From Oceanobacillus profundus (GTDB lineage: Bacteria > Bacillota > Bacilli > Bacillales > Amphibacillaceae): a stretch of DNA of 64,000 nucleotides. Location of the stretch: contig NZ_QWEH01000004.1 of the NCBI RefSeq assembly GCF_003515705.1, positions 62,001 to 126,000 on the forward strand. Direction: 5' to 3'. Position numbers and translations under genes: made by a program. The notes under the pieces were generated by a model. The model did not search any database. It saw only the letters and a list, made by a program, of their open reading frames with translations, and was not told where the DNA came from. This document shows positions 28,097 through 39,875 of this stretch, in pieces. Each line of letters begins with the position of its first letter. Position 1 is the stretch's first letter.

Positions 28097-28750
28097 TTGT
28101 CCTTTTCAATTAAACAAAAGGTATATCAGGAAGTAATCAAGGAATTACAACGATATATTGAGAGAAATAATCTAAATCCGGGGGACAAGCTTCCATCTGA
28201 ACGAGAGCTTTCTGAAAGACTTAATGCTGGCAGGTCATCTGTTAGGGAGGCATTACGGGCGTTAGAGCTTATTGGTCTTGTAGAAACGAGACATGGCGAA
28301 GGCACCTACTTAAGGGAATATCGCTCCTTTCAAACTGTAGAGTTATTATCATCCTTTATTTTAAGGCAAGATAATATGAAAGATGATTTAACTTTTACGA
28401 AGAAAATTTTGGAAAAGGAAGCAGCAAAGTTAGCTTTTGCCCGAATCAGTGTATCTGATATACAGGAATTAAAAGCAATACTTGATGTAAATAGTAGTAA
28501 TCCACTTACAAAACATCGTGCCTTTTTTAAATATTTATTTGAGAAAACGGAAAATCTATTGTTAATGAAAATATGGTCGCTAATGGATGAGTTTTCACAT
28601 GCTGTTTGTGTATACCATTTTGAGGAATCTTTCTATAATACTTTACTTAAACACTACAGTGAAAGAGATTATGAATCCATTGATCCATTATTTTCGGGGC
28701 CAAGTGAAGGTGAACAGTTGAGAGGAATTTTTTCCCTCGACTGTTTTTGA
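28097..28750 (+). CDS. FadR-subfamily GntR regulator
   Basis: A 217-aa DNA-binding protein. The N-terminal winged HTH (about 1-70) is a clear GntR domain: PGDKLPSERELSERLNAGRSSVREALRALELIGLVETRHGEGTYL. The C-terminal part is helical and shorter than a full FCD domain, with none of the usual Asp/His metal ligands obvious, so the ligand is open. A frame opens at GTG 28088, but TTG 28097 is better spaced from GGAG at 28085. It sits between malic enzyme and accD, which points to control of malonyl-CoA/fatty acid supply or malate use. Confidence 0.85.
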   Translation: MSFSIKQKVYQEVIKELQRYIERNNLNPGDKLPSERELSERLNAGRSSVREALRALELIGLVETRHGEGTYLREYRSFQTVELLSSFILRQDNMKDDLTFTKKILEKEAAKLAFARISVSDIQELKAILDVNSSNPLTKHRAFFKYLFEKTENLLLMKIWSLMDEFSHAVCVYHFEESFYNTLLKHYSERDYESIDPLFSGPSEGEQLRGIFSLDCF

Positions 28751-28851
28751 CACTCTTTTTAACTACAAGCCGTTATGATGAATAAAATGATTTAAATAGG
28801 TATGTATATGCGTGTTCAAAAAAATGATGAAATGGATCGAGGTCAGCTAAA

Positions 28852-29060
28852 TTCGCAACGTCCAGTGGCTGCGATTGCTCTTCCCATCAAAGTGCTTTAT
28901 TGCAACGCCGACACTAGCACGTCCTGTACGTCGAAGTTCAAGGCGGCGAAGCTCCCCGTACCTGGCTTGCACAGGATGTGCTGACTTCTGCGTTGTCCAC
29001 AGGACTTGTACGTTCTTAGTAGAGGTGGCTCTATCGTCAACGAGCTTCTACAGGATATGG
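28852..29060. repeat. GC-rich interspersed repeat-like element
   Basis: A roughly 200-bp block clearly richer in G+C than its surroundings, without a conserved frame. It contains nested complementary arms (GCACGTCCTGT at 28917-28927 with ACAGGATGTGC at 28971-28981; GTACG with CGTAC inside) and repeated GTCC-GT/ACAGGA words. It looks like a structured dispersed repeat of the kind seen in Bacillaceae intergenic regions. It separates the GntR gene from accD. Confidence 0.55.
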
Positions 29061-29178
29061 TGATTATGTTAGCCGAAAGTAAGTCGAAGATCTGCTGTTC
29101 TCAGATGTGTCATTTTTACCAGACTTTTTGGACAAACTCTACTATTATGTTGATGTAAGTTGTGAAGGGGGAATAACC

Positions 29179-30033
29179 TTGCTTAAAGATTTTTTTGGCA
29201 AGAGAAGAAAATATGCAACCATTCCAAGTGAACAATCAAAAATCGATGTTCCAGAGGGACTTATGCAAAAATGCCATGGTTGTAATAAAATATATTATCG
29301 AAAAGAAATGAAGAAGTCTTTAAATGTTTGTCCAAATTGCGGCTATCATCACCCAATGACTGCTTGGGAGCGGATTGATAGTTTATTTGATGAAGGAACT
29401 TTCAGGGAATGGGACAAGGGTCTAACTTCAGGAAACCCACTCGATTTTCCGGGTTATAAAGAGAAGATTGCAAAGGACCGTGAGAAAACGACGTTAAATG
29501 AAGGAGTAGTCACTGGTAAAGGAATGATAGTAAATCATCCTGTTGCCTTTGCTGTGATGGATTCTAGCTTCCGCATGGGAAGTTTGGGATCTGCGATGGG
29601 TGAGAAAATCGCACGTGCTATTGAAAATGCGAAAGAAGAATCGATTCCCTTTATTATTTTCACAGCTTCTGGTGGTGCTCGGATGCAAGAAGGCATGCTT
29701 AGTTTAATGCAAATGGCGAAAACGTCGATTGCAATTAAACGATTCAGCGATGCTGGCGGATTAATGATTTCTGTTATGACCCATCCGACAACTGGTGGGG
29801 TTTCTGCTAGTTTTGCTTCCATTGGAGATTATAATTTTGCTGAGCCAGGTGCGTTAATTGGCTTTGCTGGAAGAAGAATCATTGAACAGACCATCCGCGA
29901 AAAGCTGCCGGATGATTTCCAAACTGCAGAATTCCAATTAAAGCATGGTCAATTGGATAAAGTGATCCACCGTCATGAGATGAAAGAATTGCTTTCCAAG
30001 CTGGTTGCAATGCACAGAAGGGAAGTGGAATAA
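29179..30033 (+). CDS. accD: acetyl-CoA carboxylase carboxyltransferase subunit beta
   Basis: With AccA this 284-aa subunit forms the carboxyltransferase that moves CO2 from carboxybiotin to acetyl-CoA. A four-Cys zinc ribbon lies at the N-terminus (CHGC, then CPNC), followed by the crotonase-like core ([44 protein letters not shown]). A frame extends up to 29107, but the TTG at 29179 follows a GAAGGGGGA Shine-Dalgarno and gives [19 protein letters not shown], as in B. subtilis. It is two bases from accA. Confidence 0.93.
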   Translation: MLKDFFGKRRKYATIPSEQSKIDVPEGLMQKCHGCNKIYYRKEMKKSLNVCPNCGYHHPMTAWERIDSLFDEGTFREWDKGLTSGNPLDFPGYKEKIAKDREKTTLNEGVVTGKGMIVNHPVAFAVMDSSFRMGSLGSAMGEKIARAIENAKEESIPFIIFTASGGARMQEGMLSLMQMAKTSIAIKRFSDAGGLMISVMTHPTTGGVSASFASIGDYNFAEPGALIGFAGRRIIEQTIREKLPDDFQTAEFQLKHGQLDKVIHRHEMKELLSKLVAMHRREVE

Positions 30034-30035
30034 AA

Positions 30036-30992
30036 GTGAATCAAATACTCGAGTTTGAAAAGCCAATCGTGAATTTAAGAGAAAAAATAAACGAATTGAA
30101 AAATTTCACAGCGAATAGTGAAATTGATTTAACAGCGGAAATTGAAACGCTGGAAAAGCGGCTGGCTATTTTAGAGAATGATATTTATGGCAACCTGAAG
30201 CCATGGGATCGTGTGCAAATGGCTCGTCATCCGATGCGTCCCACAACAATGGACTACATTGATAAGTTGTTCACCGACTTTATAGAATTTCATGGCGATC
30301 GATTTTTTGGAGATGACGAGGCAATTGTAGCTGGTATTGCATATTATAATGAAATCCCAGTAACCGTAATTGGTCATCAGCGCGGAAAAGATACAAAAGA
30401 AAATATTCGCAGAAACTTTGGAATGCCACACCCAGAAGGGTATCGAAAAGCATTACGCCATATGAAGCAAGCAGAAAAGTTTAATCGTCCAATCGTTTGC
30501 TTTATTGATACGAAAGGTGCTTATCCAGGTAAAGCTGCTGAGGAACGTGGACAAAGTGAAGCAATTGCAAAAAACTTAATGGAAATGGCTGGTTTAACGG
30601 TACCAATCGTTTGTATCGTTATCGGTGAAGGTGGAAGTGGTGGTGCACTGGGACTTGGTGTTGGTGATCGTATACTGATGCTTGAGAACTCAACATATTC
30701 CGTTATTTCACCTGAGGGGGCTGCTGCGCTTTTATGGAAGGATGCAGGCCTTGCTCAGCGTGCTGCGGAAACAATGAAAATAACATCTTATGACTTGAAA
30801 AAATTAGGCATTGTTGACCATGTTATTCCAGAGCCAAAAGGTGGCGCACATCGAAACCTAGAACAGCAGGCAGCGTATATCGATGAGGTATTAAAGCAAT
30901 CCCTTACAAATCTCCAGACATTGACAGATGATGAATTAATCGAGAATAGATGGGAAAAATATAAACAAATGGGTGAATTTGAAGTGCTTTAA
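30036..30992 (+). CDS. accA: acetyl-CoA carboxylase carboxyltransferase subunit alpha
   Basis: A 318-aa partner of AccD. The N-terminal helical segment ([17 protein letters not shown]) is followed by the crotonase-like core: [50 protein letters not shown] and [16 protein letters not shown]. The start is GTG, 2 nt after the accD stop, so the two subunits are made together. A terminator follows. Confidence 0.95.
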   Translation: MNQILEFEKPIVNLREKINELKNFTANSEIDLTAEIETLEKRLAILENDIYGNLKPWDRVQMARHPMRPTTMDYIDKLFTDFIEFHGDRFFGDDEAIVAGIAYYNEIPVTVIGHQRGKDTKENIRRNFGMPHPEGYRKALRHMKQAEKFNRPIVCFIDTKGAYPGKAAEERGQSEAIAKNLMEMAGLTVPIVCIVIGEGGSGGALGLGVGDRILMLENSTYSVISPEGAAALLWKDAGLAQRAAETMKITSYDLKKLGIVDHVIPEPKGGAHRNLEQQAAYIDEVLKQSLTNLQTLTDDELIENRWEKYKQMGEFEVL

Positions 30993-31083
30993 CTTTTGCT
31001 CAAAAAGAAGCTGAAAAGGAGCAAGTAATTCGATACATCCTTTTTGCGGACTTTTGAACATCGATTTCTTAACTGTATTAGTT

Positions 31084-31116
31084 GAGACTGATATTTTATA
31101 GTATCAGTCTCTTATT
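31084..31116 (+). terminator. terminator after accDA
   Basis: A 10-bp perfect stem (31084-31093 with 31102-31111) followed by a T-rich run. It separates accDA from pfkA. Confidence 0.75.
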
Positions 31117-31233
31117 GTGGTTGTAAAAATATAAAATATCTTTAATAAACAAGATATTAATTGCTATTTGCGCTGTTTTTATTTATCTTTAAAGGGTATA
31201 GTACAGTTATAGAGCAAATTTCGTTTGACATGA

Positions 31234-32205
<972 letters not shown>

Positions 32206-32278
32206 TTAGGAAGGCTAAAGTTAATCGCATTGTTTGGTTATTTAAACTATGTAAAACGTTCAGGGAGGAAGAAAATTA

Positions 32279-34039
32279 ATGAGAAATACGAAAATCGTTT
32301 GTACGATTGGACCTGCTTCTGAGTCAATAGAAACTTTAGAAAGGTTAATCGATGCAGGAATGAATGTAGCTAGACTTAATTTTTCTCATGGTGATTTCCA
32401 AGAGCATGGCGCTCGAATTAAAAACATAAGAGAAGCTGCCGAAAATAAAAACAAAACTGTCGCAATTTTATTGGATACAAAAGGGCCAGAGATAAGAACA
32501 GGGAATTTTAAAGATGGCTTTGCTGATCTTGTACAAGGAAATACGGTCGTTATTTCAATGCTCGAAGTAGAAGGGACTGCTGAGAGGTTTTCCGTTACTT
32601 ACGACGGTTTAGTGCATGATGTACATCCGGGTTCGAAAATTTTACTTGATGACGGACTAATTGAATTAGAAGTTATCGAAGTAAATGCGAGTGCGGGTGA
32701 AATTGTAACGAAAGCATTGAACTCTGGTGTCATCAAAAATAAAAAAGGTGTAAACGTACCAAATGTTTCGGTGAACCTACCTGGGATTACGGACAAGGAT
32801 ACGGCTGATATTCTGTTTGGAATTGAGCAAGACGTTGACTTTATCGCTGCTTCATTTGTACGTCGTGCATCTGATGTCCTTGAAATAAAAGAAGTTTTAG
32901 AAAAAAACAATGGGTCACACATTCAAATCATACCTAAAATTGAGAATCAAGAAGGTGTCGACAATATCGACAGTATTCTAGAGGTCAGTGAAGGGCTAAT
33001 GGTTGCACGTGGAGACCTTGGTGTAGAAATCCCAGCAGAAGACGTTCCACTTGTACAAAAAGAGCTTATTAAAAAATGCAACAATGCAGGTAAGCCAGTT
33101 ATTACTGCTACACAAATGCTTGATTCGATGCAACGTAATCCTCGTCCAACAAGGGCAGAAGCATCTGACGTTGCGAATGCGATTTTTGACGGCACAGATG
33201 CAATCATGCTTTCTGGAGAAACGGCTGCTGGAGCATATCCGGTTGAATCCGTACAGACGATGAGTAATATTGCATTGAAGGCAGAGTCAGCATTGGAACA
33301 TAAATCTATTTTAAATGAACGCTCGAAAAATGTAGATATGACCATCACAGAAGCAATTAGTCAATCGGTGACACATACAGCGATGAATTTGGACGTTGAT
33401 ACGATCATTACACCAACTGAAAGTGGACATACAGCAAGAATGATTTCCAAATATCGTCCAAAGGCTTCTATTCTAGCTGTGACATTTGCTGCACACGTTA
33501 CGCGTCAGCTTTCTCTAGTTTGGGGTGTACACCCGGTGATTGGTAAACAAACAAACACAACAGATGAAATGCTAGATGTTGCAATTGATAAAGCGTTAAG
33601 CACGAACATGTGTAAACGTGGTGGAAGAGTGATTATAACGGCTGGCGTTCCGGTAGGTGAGAGTGGTACAACGAACTTGTTAAAAGTTCATGTTATTGGC
33701 GATGTAATTGCCAGAGGACAAGGTATCGGGAAACGTACAGCGTATGGTAGAGTTGTATTTGCTAAGTCAAATGAAGAAGCTCTAACAAAAGTAGAAGAAG
33801 GAGATATTCTAGTTACGTATGGCACAGAACGTGAAATGATGCCGGCAATTGAAAAAGCTGCTGCAATTATTACGGAAGAAGGCGGCTTAACGTCACACGC
33901 TGCAGTTGTTGGCTTGAGCTTAGGCATTCCAGTAATCGTTGGCGTAAAAGACGTCTTTACAGCACTTGAAGAAGGTTCTGACATTACAGTAGATGGTGCA
34001 AAGGGCGATATTTATAAAGGACATGCATCCGTACTGTAA
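32279..34039 (+). CDS. pyk: pyruvate kinase with C-terminal PEP-utiliser domain
   Basis: The final glycolytic ATP-forming step. The 586-aa protein has the TIM barrel with [36 protein letters not shown] (catalytic Lys) and [11 protein letters not shown]. The [26 protein letters not shown] block follows. Beyond residue 475 comes the extra PEP-utilising-type domain typical of Bacillus pyruvate kinases, with the [11 protein letters not shown] loop around its His. The Shine-Dalgarno is GGGAGG. Confidence 0.97.
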   Translation: MRNTKIVCTIGPASESIETLERLIDAGMNVARLNFSHGDFQEHGARIKNIREAAENKNKTVAILLDTKGPEIRTGNFKDGFADLVQGNTVVISMLEVEGTAERFSVTYDGLVHDVHPGSKILLDDGLIELEVIEVNASAGEIVTKALNSGVIKNKKGVNVPNVSVNLPGITDKDTADILFGIEQDVDFIAASFVRRASDVLEIKEVLEKNNGSHIQIIPKIENQEGVDNIDSILEVSEGLMVARGDLGVEIPAEDVPLVQKELIKKCNNAGKPVITATQMLDSMQRNPRPTRAEASDVANAIFDGTDAIMLSGETAAGAYPVESVQTMSNIALKAESALEHKSILNERSKNVDMTITEAISQSVTHTAMNLDVDTIITPTESGHTARMISKYRPKASILAVTFAAHVTRQLSLVWGVHPVIGKQTNTTDEMLDVAIDKALSTNMCKRGGRVIITAGVPVGESGTTNLLKVHVIGDVIARGQGIGKRTAYGRVVFAKSNEEALTKVEEGDILVTYGTEREMMPAIEKAAAIITEEGGLTSHAAVVGLSLGIPVIVGVKDVFTALEEGSDITVDGAKGDIYKGHASVL

Positions 34040-34072
34040 ACAGTTAGATGTTTTCGGATAACTCCATTCTTG

Positions 34073-34110
34073 AAATAGAAGCTGGCATAATGCCGGCTTC
34101 TATTTTTCTA
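34073..34110 (+). terminator. terminator after pyk
   Basis: The stem AAATAGAAGC (34073-34082) pairs with GCTTCTATTT around an inner GGC-ATAAT-GCC, followed by T5. Confidence 0.85.
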
Positions 34111-34191
34111 AAAGCTGTTCATCTGCAAATCGTTTAGAAAAGAAGATTTTATAAATTCATGATAAAATAAGCTTAGAAGGGAGTGTTCTTT

Positions 34192-34581
34192 ATGCGTTGG
34201 CTATTCCTATTACTTCTATTCATTCCAGCGATGGAAATCGGTGTTTTTATCTGGGTAGGTGGCATGGTCGGTCCATGGTGGGTTATAAGTATCATTATTC
34301 TGACTGGAGCTTTAGGAATCCTACTTGCTAAACACCATGGAATGGAGACGTGGAAGCGAGCCCAAGTAAGAATGAGCAAGGGCCAGGCACCAACTGAAGA
34401 ACTAATGGATGGCATTTGTATATTGATTGGGTCGGTATTTTTATTTGCCCCAGGATTCATTACGGACACAGTCGGACTCATTTTAGTGCTTCCCTTCTCA
34501 AGAAAGCTATTTAAAAATTCGATTCGTGCATTATTGTTAAAATTGGCAAAAGGTGGAACAATCATCTACCGAAAATGGTAG
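34192..34581 (+). CDS. fxsA: FxsA family membrane protein
   Basis: The 129-aa protein with three to four hydrophobic segments matches FxsA: LFIPAMEIGVFIWVGG near the N-terminus, GILLAKHHGMETW in the middle and FLFAPGFITDTVGLILVLP near residue 90. E. coli FxsA limits exclusion of phage T7 by the F plasmid; its normal job is unknown. The ATG at 34192 is 8 nt from GGGAG; an upstream in-frame GTG overlaps that Shine-Dalgarno. A short hairpin overlaps the stop codon (34562-34585). Confidence 0.88.
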   Translation: MRWLFLLLLFIPAMEIGVFIWVGGMVGPWWVISIIILTGALGILLAKHHGMETWKRAQVRMSKGQAPTEELMDGICILIGSVFLFAPGFITDTVGLILVLPFSRKLFKNSIRALLLKLAKGGTIIYRKW

Positions 34582-34586
34582 ATGAA

Positions 34587-35693
34587 TTATCCTCTAATAA
34601 AATTCCATAGAGCTTGAAAAATCCCAGCTTGGTAGATCGCATTTCCTAAAACCGTCACTATTGGTGCCACAAAGAGTCCTGCAATCCCCCACAGCTGCAT
34701 TCCAAAAAACATCGTTGTCAGTACAATAAGTGGGTGAACACCAATACTCGATGAAAGAATTTTAGGTTCAAGAATTTGCCTTGAAATAATAACGACCATA
34801 TAGAGTACGGTTATCCCAATTGTGAGGGAATAGTCAGATACAGCATATAAATAGATGATCCAAGGAATGAAGATGATGCCTGTCCCAAGATAAGGAATTA
34901 AGTCAACAGCGGCAGCTATAAGCGCAATCGTTAATGCATGTTCTACACGTAAAATCATGAGCCCAGTAAGGATAATACAAGCTGAAATAAAGATAAGCAA
35001 TAGCTGTGCACGTAAATAGCCGGTAATGGCAAGTTTAACATGATGAAAAAAATCGTAAGTAGACCGTCTGACTGTACCAGGAAGTATACGCGAAGCAATC
35101 CGTTTAATGTTTTCTAAGTCATTGGTCATCATAAAAGTTGCTAATAGAATAAATGTCAGTGTTGTTAATGAACCAGGAACAACCGCAAGAATTTCAGGAA
35201 TTTTAGCTAAACTATTTTGGAGCATGTCTGAACCGGTTGATGTTATAAAGCCTGTGATGGAGCTTATATAGTCTTGTATTGTCGTTTGCTGTTCATTATC
35301 AAGGGAATGAAAGAAAGAAATTATTTTTTCATAGAGTGGAAGAATGTTGGTATTGAAAAAGGCTTCAAAAAATGAAACGAATGTCTGTATATAGCTCGGA
35401 ATCTTTACGGCTAAATAGGCAGTACCTTGATATACCTCTGTTATAACTAATAACACGATCCCAACAAAAAACAACAATAAACCGAGCATAACGACGGTTA
35501 TAGCGAGTGGCCTTGGAAACTTTAGCTTTGTTTCAATAAAAACGACTAATGGGTATATTAACAAGGACAGGATACATGTAATAAGTATTGGATAGATAAA
35601 TTTGAAAGTATGCATGAAAATAAGGTAGACTGTAAATAGAGCGCCAAGTACAATCAAAAATCGGATTAGTTGCAGTAGAATAAATTTTTGCAT
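34587..35693 (-). CDS. ytvI: sporulation membrane protein YtvI (AI-2E transporter family)
   Basis: The 368-aa protein has about seven to eight membrane segments and a large loop near residues 95-150, the AI-2E/PerM exporter-like fold. The conserved region near ALIAAAVDLIPYLGTGIIFIPW and the ending GVHPLIVLTTMFFGMQLWGIAGLFVAP are family hallmarks. YtvI is made during sporulation in B. subtilis; its transported substrate is unknown. It is convergent with fxsA. Confidence 0.88.
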   Translation of the reverse strand: MQKFILLQLIRFLIVLGALFTVYLIFMHTFKFIYPILITCILSLLIYPLVVFIETKLKFPRPLAITVVMLGLLLFFVGIVLLVITEVYQGTAYLAVKIPSYIQTFVSFFEAFFNTNILPLYEKIISFFHSLDNEQQTTIQDYISSITGFITSTGSDMLQNSLAKIPEILAVVPGSLTTLTFILLATFMMTNDLENIKRIASRILPGTVRRSTYDFFHHVKLAITGYLRAQLLLIFISACIILTGLMILRVEHALTIALIAAAVDLIPYLGTGIIFIPWIIYLYAVSDYSLTIGITVLYMVVIISRQILEPKILSSSIGVHPLIVLTTMFFGMQLWGIAGLFVAPIVTVLGNAIYQAGIFQALWNFIRG

Positions 35694-35883
35694 TGGAAAG
35701 CTCCCCCAATTTAACGACTAGAAATTGCAAATAGTTGAAAGCCTGTACTATAGTTACATATGATAAATGCTGTTGAAATAGACATGCATTTTCGAAATTC
35801 AAGTAAAATATTTAATTACCGACTAAATCCCGATAAATATCGCATGATTGAAGTCAAAAAATTTAAATGTTAAACGGTTTCAA

Positions 35884-35912
35884 TTCACTTTCTAGTCATA
35901 ATACTTTATAAT
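35884..35912 (+). promoter_or_regulatory. SigA promoter of citZ
   Basis: TTCACT (35884-35889), 17 nt and TATAAT (35907-35912). The 190-nt leader to citZ holds no hairpin I can support. Immediately upstream, 35867-35884 resembles a CcpA cre box in its right half (ACGGTTTCAA), but the left half is displaced by one base, so cre is only possible. Confidence 0.6.
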
Positions 35913-36100
35913 AGATTTTGGGCTGGACAATAATAGAATTACTTTATTCAAATAGTAGATATATGTACTGGGGTGAATATAATCTGCTATTACCATTTAG
36001 TATCACAATAACTAGATTATAAGGATGGTTATTATTGTCGTTAACATTGTACATTTCAACCAAATGCTACAATTACTTTAAAAAAAGGAGAGGGTTTACT

Positions 36101-37222
36101 ATGACAACATCTACAAAGGGGTTAGAAGGTATTGTCGCAACTCAATCGTCCATTAGTTCCATTATAGATGATCAGCTATCTTATGTAGGCTATCGTATTG
36201 ATGATTTAGCTGAGCATGCAAGTTTTGAAGAGGTCATTTATTTACTATGGAATCTGAAGCTGCCGACAAAAGCAGAGTTGGAAAACGTAAAACAGGAACT
36301 AGCTAAAAACATGGAGATTCCAGAAGAGGTTATTGATCATTTACGCTCCTATGATTTATCAACTGTTCATCCGATGGCAGCATTGCGTACTGCTGTTTCT
36401 CTACTTGGATTGTATGATGATGAATCAGATATTATGGAACCAGAAGCCAATAAACGTAAAGCTATTCGCATTCAAGCCAAAATTGCTACAATTGTAGCTG
36501 CGTTTTCGAGAATCCGTAATGGTCAAGAGCCGGTAAAGCCGAAAGCTGACCTTGGCTATGCAGAGAATTTCCTGTATATGCTTAATGGAAAAGAAGCAGA
36601 TGCGATTGAAATAGAAGCTATTAACAAGGCACTCGTCCTGCATGCAGATCATGAGCTGAATGCTTCTACTTTTACAGCGAGAGTATGTGTAGCAACTTTA
36701 TCCGATATCTATTCAGGTATTACTGCTGCAATTGGCGCTTTAAAAGGTCCATTGCACGGCGGAGCAAATGAAAATGTAATGAAAATGCTGAGTGAAATTG
36801 GCGAAGAAGAAAATGCCATTCCATATGTTGAGAAAAAATTAGCAAACAAAGAAAAAATTATGGGTATGGGGCATCGTGTATATCGTAACGGTGATCCGCG
36901 TGCAAAACATTTAAAAGAAATGTCTAAGCAATTAACGACATTGACCAAGCAAGAGAAATGGTACAATATGTCTGTTAAAATTGAAGATTATATAAAAGAA
37001 AATAAAGGTCTCCCAGCGAACGTAGATTTCTATAGTGCATCAGTTTATCATAGCTTAGGAATTGACCATGACTTATTCACGCCGATTTTTGCTGTAAGCC
37101 GTACATCAGGCTGGTTGGCACACATTTTAGAACAGTACGATAATAATCGTCTGATTCGCCCACGCGCGGAATATATTGGTCCTGACTTACAGGATTATGT
37201 CGAATTAAACAAGCGTGGCTAA
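36101..37222 (+). CDS. citZ: citrate synthase
   Basis: Condenses acetyl-CoA with oxaloacetate. The 373-aa type II form carries the catalytic residues: His in LHADHELNAST, His in GMGHRVYRNGDPR and Asp in GIDHDLFTPIFAVSRTSGW. A frame extends up to 36035, but the ATG at 36101 follows AAAAGGAGAGGG and gives MTTSTKGLEG. First gene of the citZ-icd-mdh cluster, which in Bacillus also lies upstream of phoPR. Confidence 0.95.
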   Translation: MTTSTKGLEGIVATQSSISSIIDDQLSYVGYRIDDLAEHASFEEVIYLLWNLKLPTKAELENVKQELAKNMEIPEEVIDHLRSYDLSTVHPMAALRTAVSLLGLYDDESDIMEPEANKRKAIRIQAKIATIVAAFSRIRNGQEPVKPKADLGYAENFLYMLNGKEADAIEIEAINKALVLHADHELNASTFTARVCVATLSDIYSGITAAIGALKGPLHGGANENVMKMLSEIGEEENAIPYVEKKLANKEKIMGMGHRVYRNGDPRAKHLKEMSKQLTTLTKQEKWYNMSVKIEDYIKENKGLPANVDFYSASVYHSLGIDHDLFTPIFAVSRTSGWLAHILEQYDNNRLIRPRAEYIGPDLQDYVELNKRG

Positions 37223-37289
37223 TAATTAGATTAAGAATATAGCTGGGTAATCCGGCTATTCTTATTGAATATATTTAGGAGGTTTTTTT

Positions 37290-38564
37290 ATGGCACAAGG
37301 AGAAAAAATTATCGTAGAAAATGGGAAAATGAATGTACCAAACACTCCAATCATTCCTTTCATCGAAGGAGATGGAACTGGTCCAGATATCTGGGCAGCA
37401 GCAAGCGAAGTTATTGAAGCTGCAGTTGAAAAAGCATATGATGGTGAGAAAACAATTGAATGGCTAGAAGTGTACGCTGGCCAGAAAGCCTTCGATAAAA
37501 CTGGCGAATGGCTGCCGCAGGATACACTAGATAAAATTAATGAATATAAAATTGCGATTAAAGGGCCATTAACAACTCCAATTGGTGGAGGAATTCGTTC
37601 ATTGAATGTTGCACTTCGTCAAGAGCTGGATTTATTTACTTGTCTTCGTCCGGTACGTTACTTTGAAGGTGTTCCATCACCAGTTAAACGTCCAGAAGAT
37701 GTTGATATGGTTATTTTCCGTGAGAATACGGAAGACATTTATGCTGGAATCGAGTGGCAAAAAGGAACTGACGAAGTTAAAAAAGTAATTGAATTTTTAA
37801 AGTCCGAAATGGGCGTCAATAAAGTTCGTTTTCCTGAAACATCTGGAATTGGTATTAAGCCAGTTTCTGAAGAAGGCACGAAGCGTCTTGTTCGTTCAGC
37901 AATTGAATATGCGTTAACAGAAGGACGTAAAAGTGTTACTTTAGTACATAAAGGTAACATCATGAAATTTACAGAAGGTGCATTTAAAAACTGGGGCTAT
38001 GAAGTAGCTGAAGAAGAGTTCGGTGATAAAGTATTTACGTGGGCTGAATACGATCGCTTAGTTGAAGCAGAAGGCAAAGATGCTGCAAATAAAGCACAAG
38101 ATGATGCAATCGCTGAAGGCAAGATCCTTGTTAAAGATGCAATTGCAGATATTTTCCTTCAACAGATTCTAACTCGTCCGAAAGAGTTTGATGTTGTTGC
38201 AACAATGAACTTAAATGGCGATTACATTTCTGATGCACTTGCAGCACAGGTTGGCGGAATCGGTATTGCGCCAGGAGCGAACATTAACTATGATACGGGA
38301 CATGCGATTTTCGAAGCTACACACGGTACTGCTCCGAAATATGCAGGACTAGATAAAGTGAATCCTTCATCTGTTATCCTTTCAGCAGTCTTGATGCTTG
38401 AACATCTTGGATGGAGAGAAGCAGCTGATTTAATTACAAATTCTATGGATAAAACAATTGCTTCTAAAGTAGTAACATATGACTTCGCGCGTCTGATGGA
38501 TGGCGCAACAGAAGTTAAATGCTCCGAATTTGGTAAAGAATTAATCAAGAATATGGCTAAGTAA
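37290..38564 (+). CDS. icd: NADP-dependent isocitrate dehydrogenase
   Basis: Oxidises isocitrate to 2-oxoglutarate. The 424-aa length matches the Bacillus enzyme. The substrate/phosphorylation loop [18 protein letters not shown] is present, as are [14 protein letters not shown], the [13 protein letters not shown] catalytic region, and [25 protein letters not shown] with the metal-binding Asp. The nucleotide loop is [17 protein letters not shown] is a strong Shine-Dalgarno, 68 bp after citZ. Confidence 0.96.
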   Translation: MAQGEKIIVENGKMNVPNTPIIPFIEGDGTGPDIWAAASEVIEAAVEKAYDGEKTIEWLEVYAGQKAFDKTGEWLPQDTLDKINEYKIAIKGPLTTPIGGGIRSLNVALRQELDLFTCLRPVRYFEGVPSPVKRPEDVDMVIFRENTEDIYAGIEWQKGTDEVKKVIEFLKSEMGVNKVRFPETSGIGIKPVSEEGTKRLVRSAIEYALTEGRKSVTLVHKGNIMKFTEGAFKNWGYEVAEEEFGDKVFTWAEYDRLVEAEGKDAANKAQDDAIAEGKILVKDAIADIFLQQILTRPKEFDVVATMNLNGDYISDALAAQVGGIGIAPGANINYDTGHAIFEATHGTAPKYAGLDKVNPSSVILSAVLMLEHLGWREAADLITNSMDKTIASKVVTYDFARLMDGATEVKCSEFGKELIKNMAK

Positions 38565-38569
38565 TGCAC

Positions 38570-38820
38570 AAAAGCGGAAGCGCCCGGTTAGCGACGTACG
38601 GACTGGACTTTGCCGGAGGAGATAAAGGAAACACGGCGACCGTAGGGAGCCGATGTTGACTTTCACCACAAGGGTATAAGTGCGACTAAGCCTCTGGCAC
38701 AGCCAGTCGGCAAGTCTTCTTTATCGTACGGAGGTGAAGGAAGTCTCGCTAGTCGATGGGAGCTGGAGCTGAACGTGATTTTGGTGGCGAATAGGGAGAT
38801 GAATTCCCTGTTCGCCAATC
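38570..38820. repeat. GC-rich interspersed repeat starting AAAAGCGGAAG
   Basis: A 250-bp non-coding block between icd and mdh. It opens AAAAGCGGAAGCGCCC, is richer in G+C than its surroundings, and ends with a long hairpin (GGCGAATAGGGA at 38786-38797 with TCCCTGTTCGCC at 38805-38816). The same opening word recurs at 59477 in the thrS leader. No frame is conserved. Confidence 0.6.
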
Positions 38821-38881
38821 CGCTATGAACGGGTGAAAAGTGATTCTAATCTGTTAATCTACAATAAAGGGGATATGTACG

Positions 38882-39820
38882 ATGGGGTTACAAAGAAAAA
38901 AGATTTCAGTTATTGGGTCTGGTTTTACAGGTGCAACAACAGCATTAATGATTGCACAAAAAGAGCTTGGTGATGTTGTCCTAGTAGACATCCCAAACAT
39001 GGAAGATCCTACAAAAGGTAAAGCGCTTGATATGGCAGAGGCAGCGCCTGTTCAAGGTTTTGATGCAAAAATCATTGGTACTTCAAATTACGAGGATACA
39101 AAAGACTCGGATCTTGTTATTATTACTGCAGGTATTGCGCGTAAACCAGGGATGAGTCGTGATGATCTCGTGAATACAAATGCGAAAATCATGAAAGCCG
39201 TTGCAAAGGATATTGTGAAATATTCTCCAGATACGACCATTGTTGTATTAACAAATCCAGTTGATGCGATGACGTACACTGTATTTAAAGAGTCTGGTTT
39301 ACCGAAAGAGCGTGTCATTGGGCAATCAGGTGTACTTGATACAGCACGTTTCCGTACATTTGTTGCAGAAGAATTAAATCTATCTGTTAAAGATGTAACT
39401 GGTTTTGTACTTGGTGGACATGGTGATGATATGGTTCCACTAATACGTTATTCCTATGCTGGTGGAATCCCATTAGAAAATTTAATTTCAAAGGAACGCT
39501 TGGATGAAATCGTGCAACGTACACGTACTGGCGGCGGTGAAATTGTTAATCTATTAGGAAATGGTAGTGCATACTACGCACCGGCTGCTTCTCTAACAGT
39601 TATGGCTGAAGCAATCTTAAAGGATCAACGTAGAGTTCTTCCGGCAATTGCTTATCTAGAAGGAGAATACGGCTATGACGATATTTACCTTGGCGTACCA
39701 ACAATTCTAGGTGGGAAAGGTATTGAAGAAATTATCGAGTTGGATCTAACTGCAGAAGAAAAAGCAGCACTAGATAAATCAGCAGATTCCGTTAAAAACG
39801 TACTAGGTGTACTAAATTAA
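38882..39820 (+). CDS. mdh: malate dehydrogenase
   Basis: NAD-dependent oxidation of malate to oxaloacetate. The 312-aa LDH-like type carries the [15 protein letters not shown] nucleotide loop and [19 protein letters not shown]. Catalysis is supported by [16 protein letters not shown] (Arg), [25 protein letters not shown], and [14 protein letters not shown] with the catalytic His. It is the third TCA gene of the cluster but is set apart from icd by a repeat element, so it may have its own promoter near 38840. Confidence 0.96.
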   Translation: MGLQRKKISVIGSGFTGATTALMIAQKELGDVVLVDIPNMEDPTKGKALDMAEAAPVQGFDAKIIGTSNYEDTKDSDLVIITAGIARKPGMSRDDLVNTNAKIMKAVAKDIVKYSPDTTIVVLTNPVDAMTYTVFKESGLPKERVIGQSGVLDTARFRTFVAEELNLSVKDVTGFVLGGHGDDMVPLIRYSYAGGIPLENLISKERLDEIVQRTRTGGGEIVNLLGNGSAYYAPAASLTVMAEAILKDQRRVLPAIAYLEGEYGYDDIYLGVPTILGGKGIEEIIELDLTAEEKAALDKSADSVKNVLGVLN

Positions 39821-39833
39821 AACGATACTTAGA

Positions 39834-39875
39834 AAAAAGCTTTGGTTACCATCAAGTAGCCAGAGCTTTTTTTGC
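39834..39875 (+). terminator. terminator after mdh
   Basis: AAAAAGCTTTGG pairs with CCAGAGCTTTTTTT across a 14-nt loop; a long T tract follows. Confidence 0.9.

Noticed and set aside
31164-31200. SigB promoter for pfkA (GTTTTT-N13-GGGTAT)
   Set aside because: The -35 matches only 4 of 6 and stress control of pfkA has no support from its role.
35865-35884. CcpA cre box before citZ
   Set aside because: Only the right half fits; the left TG is shifted by one base from the consensus.
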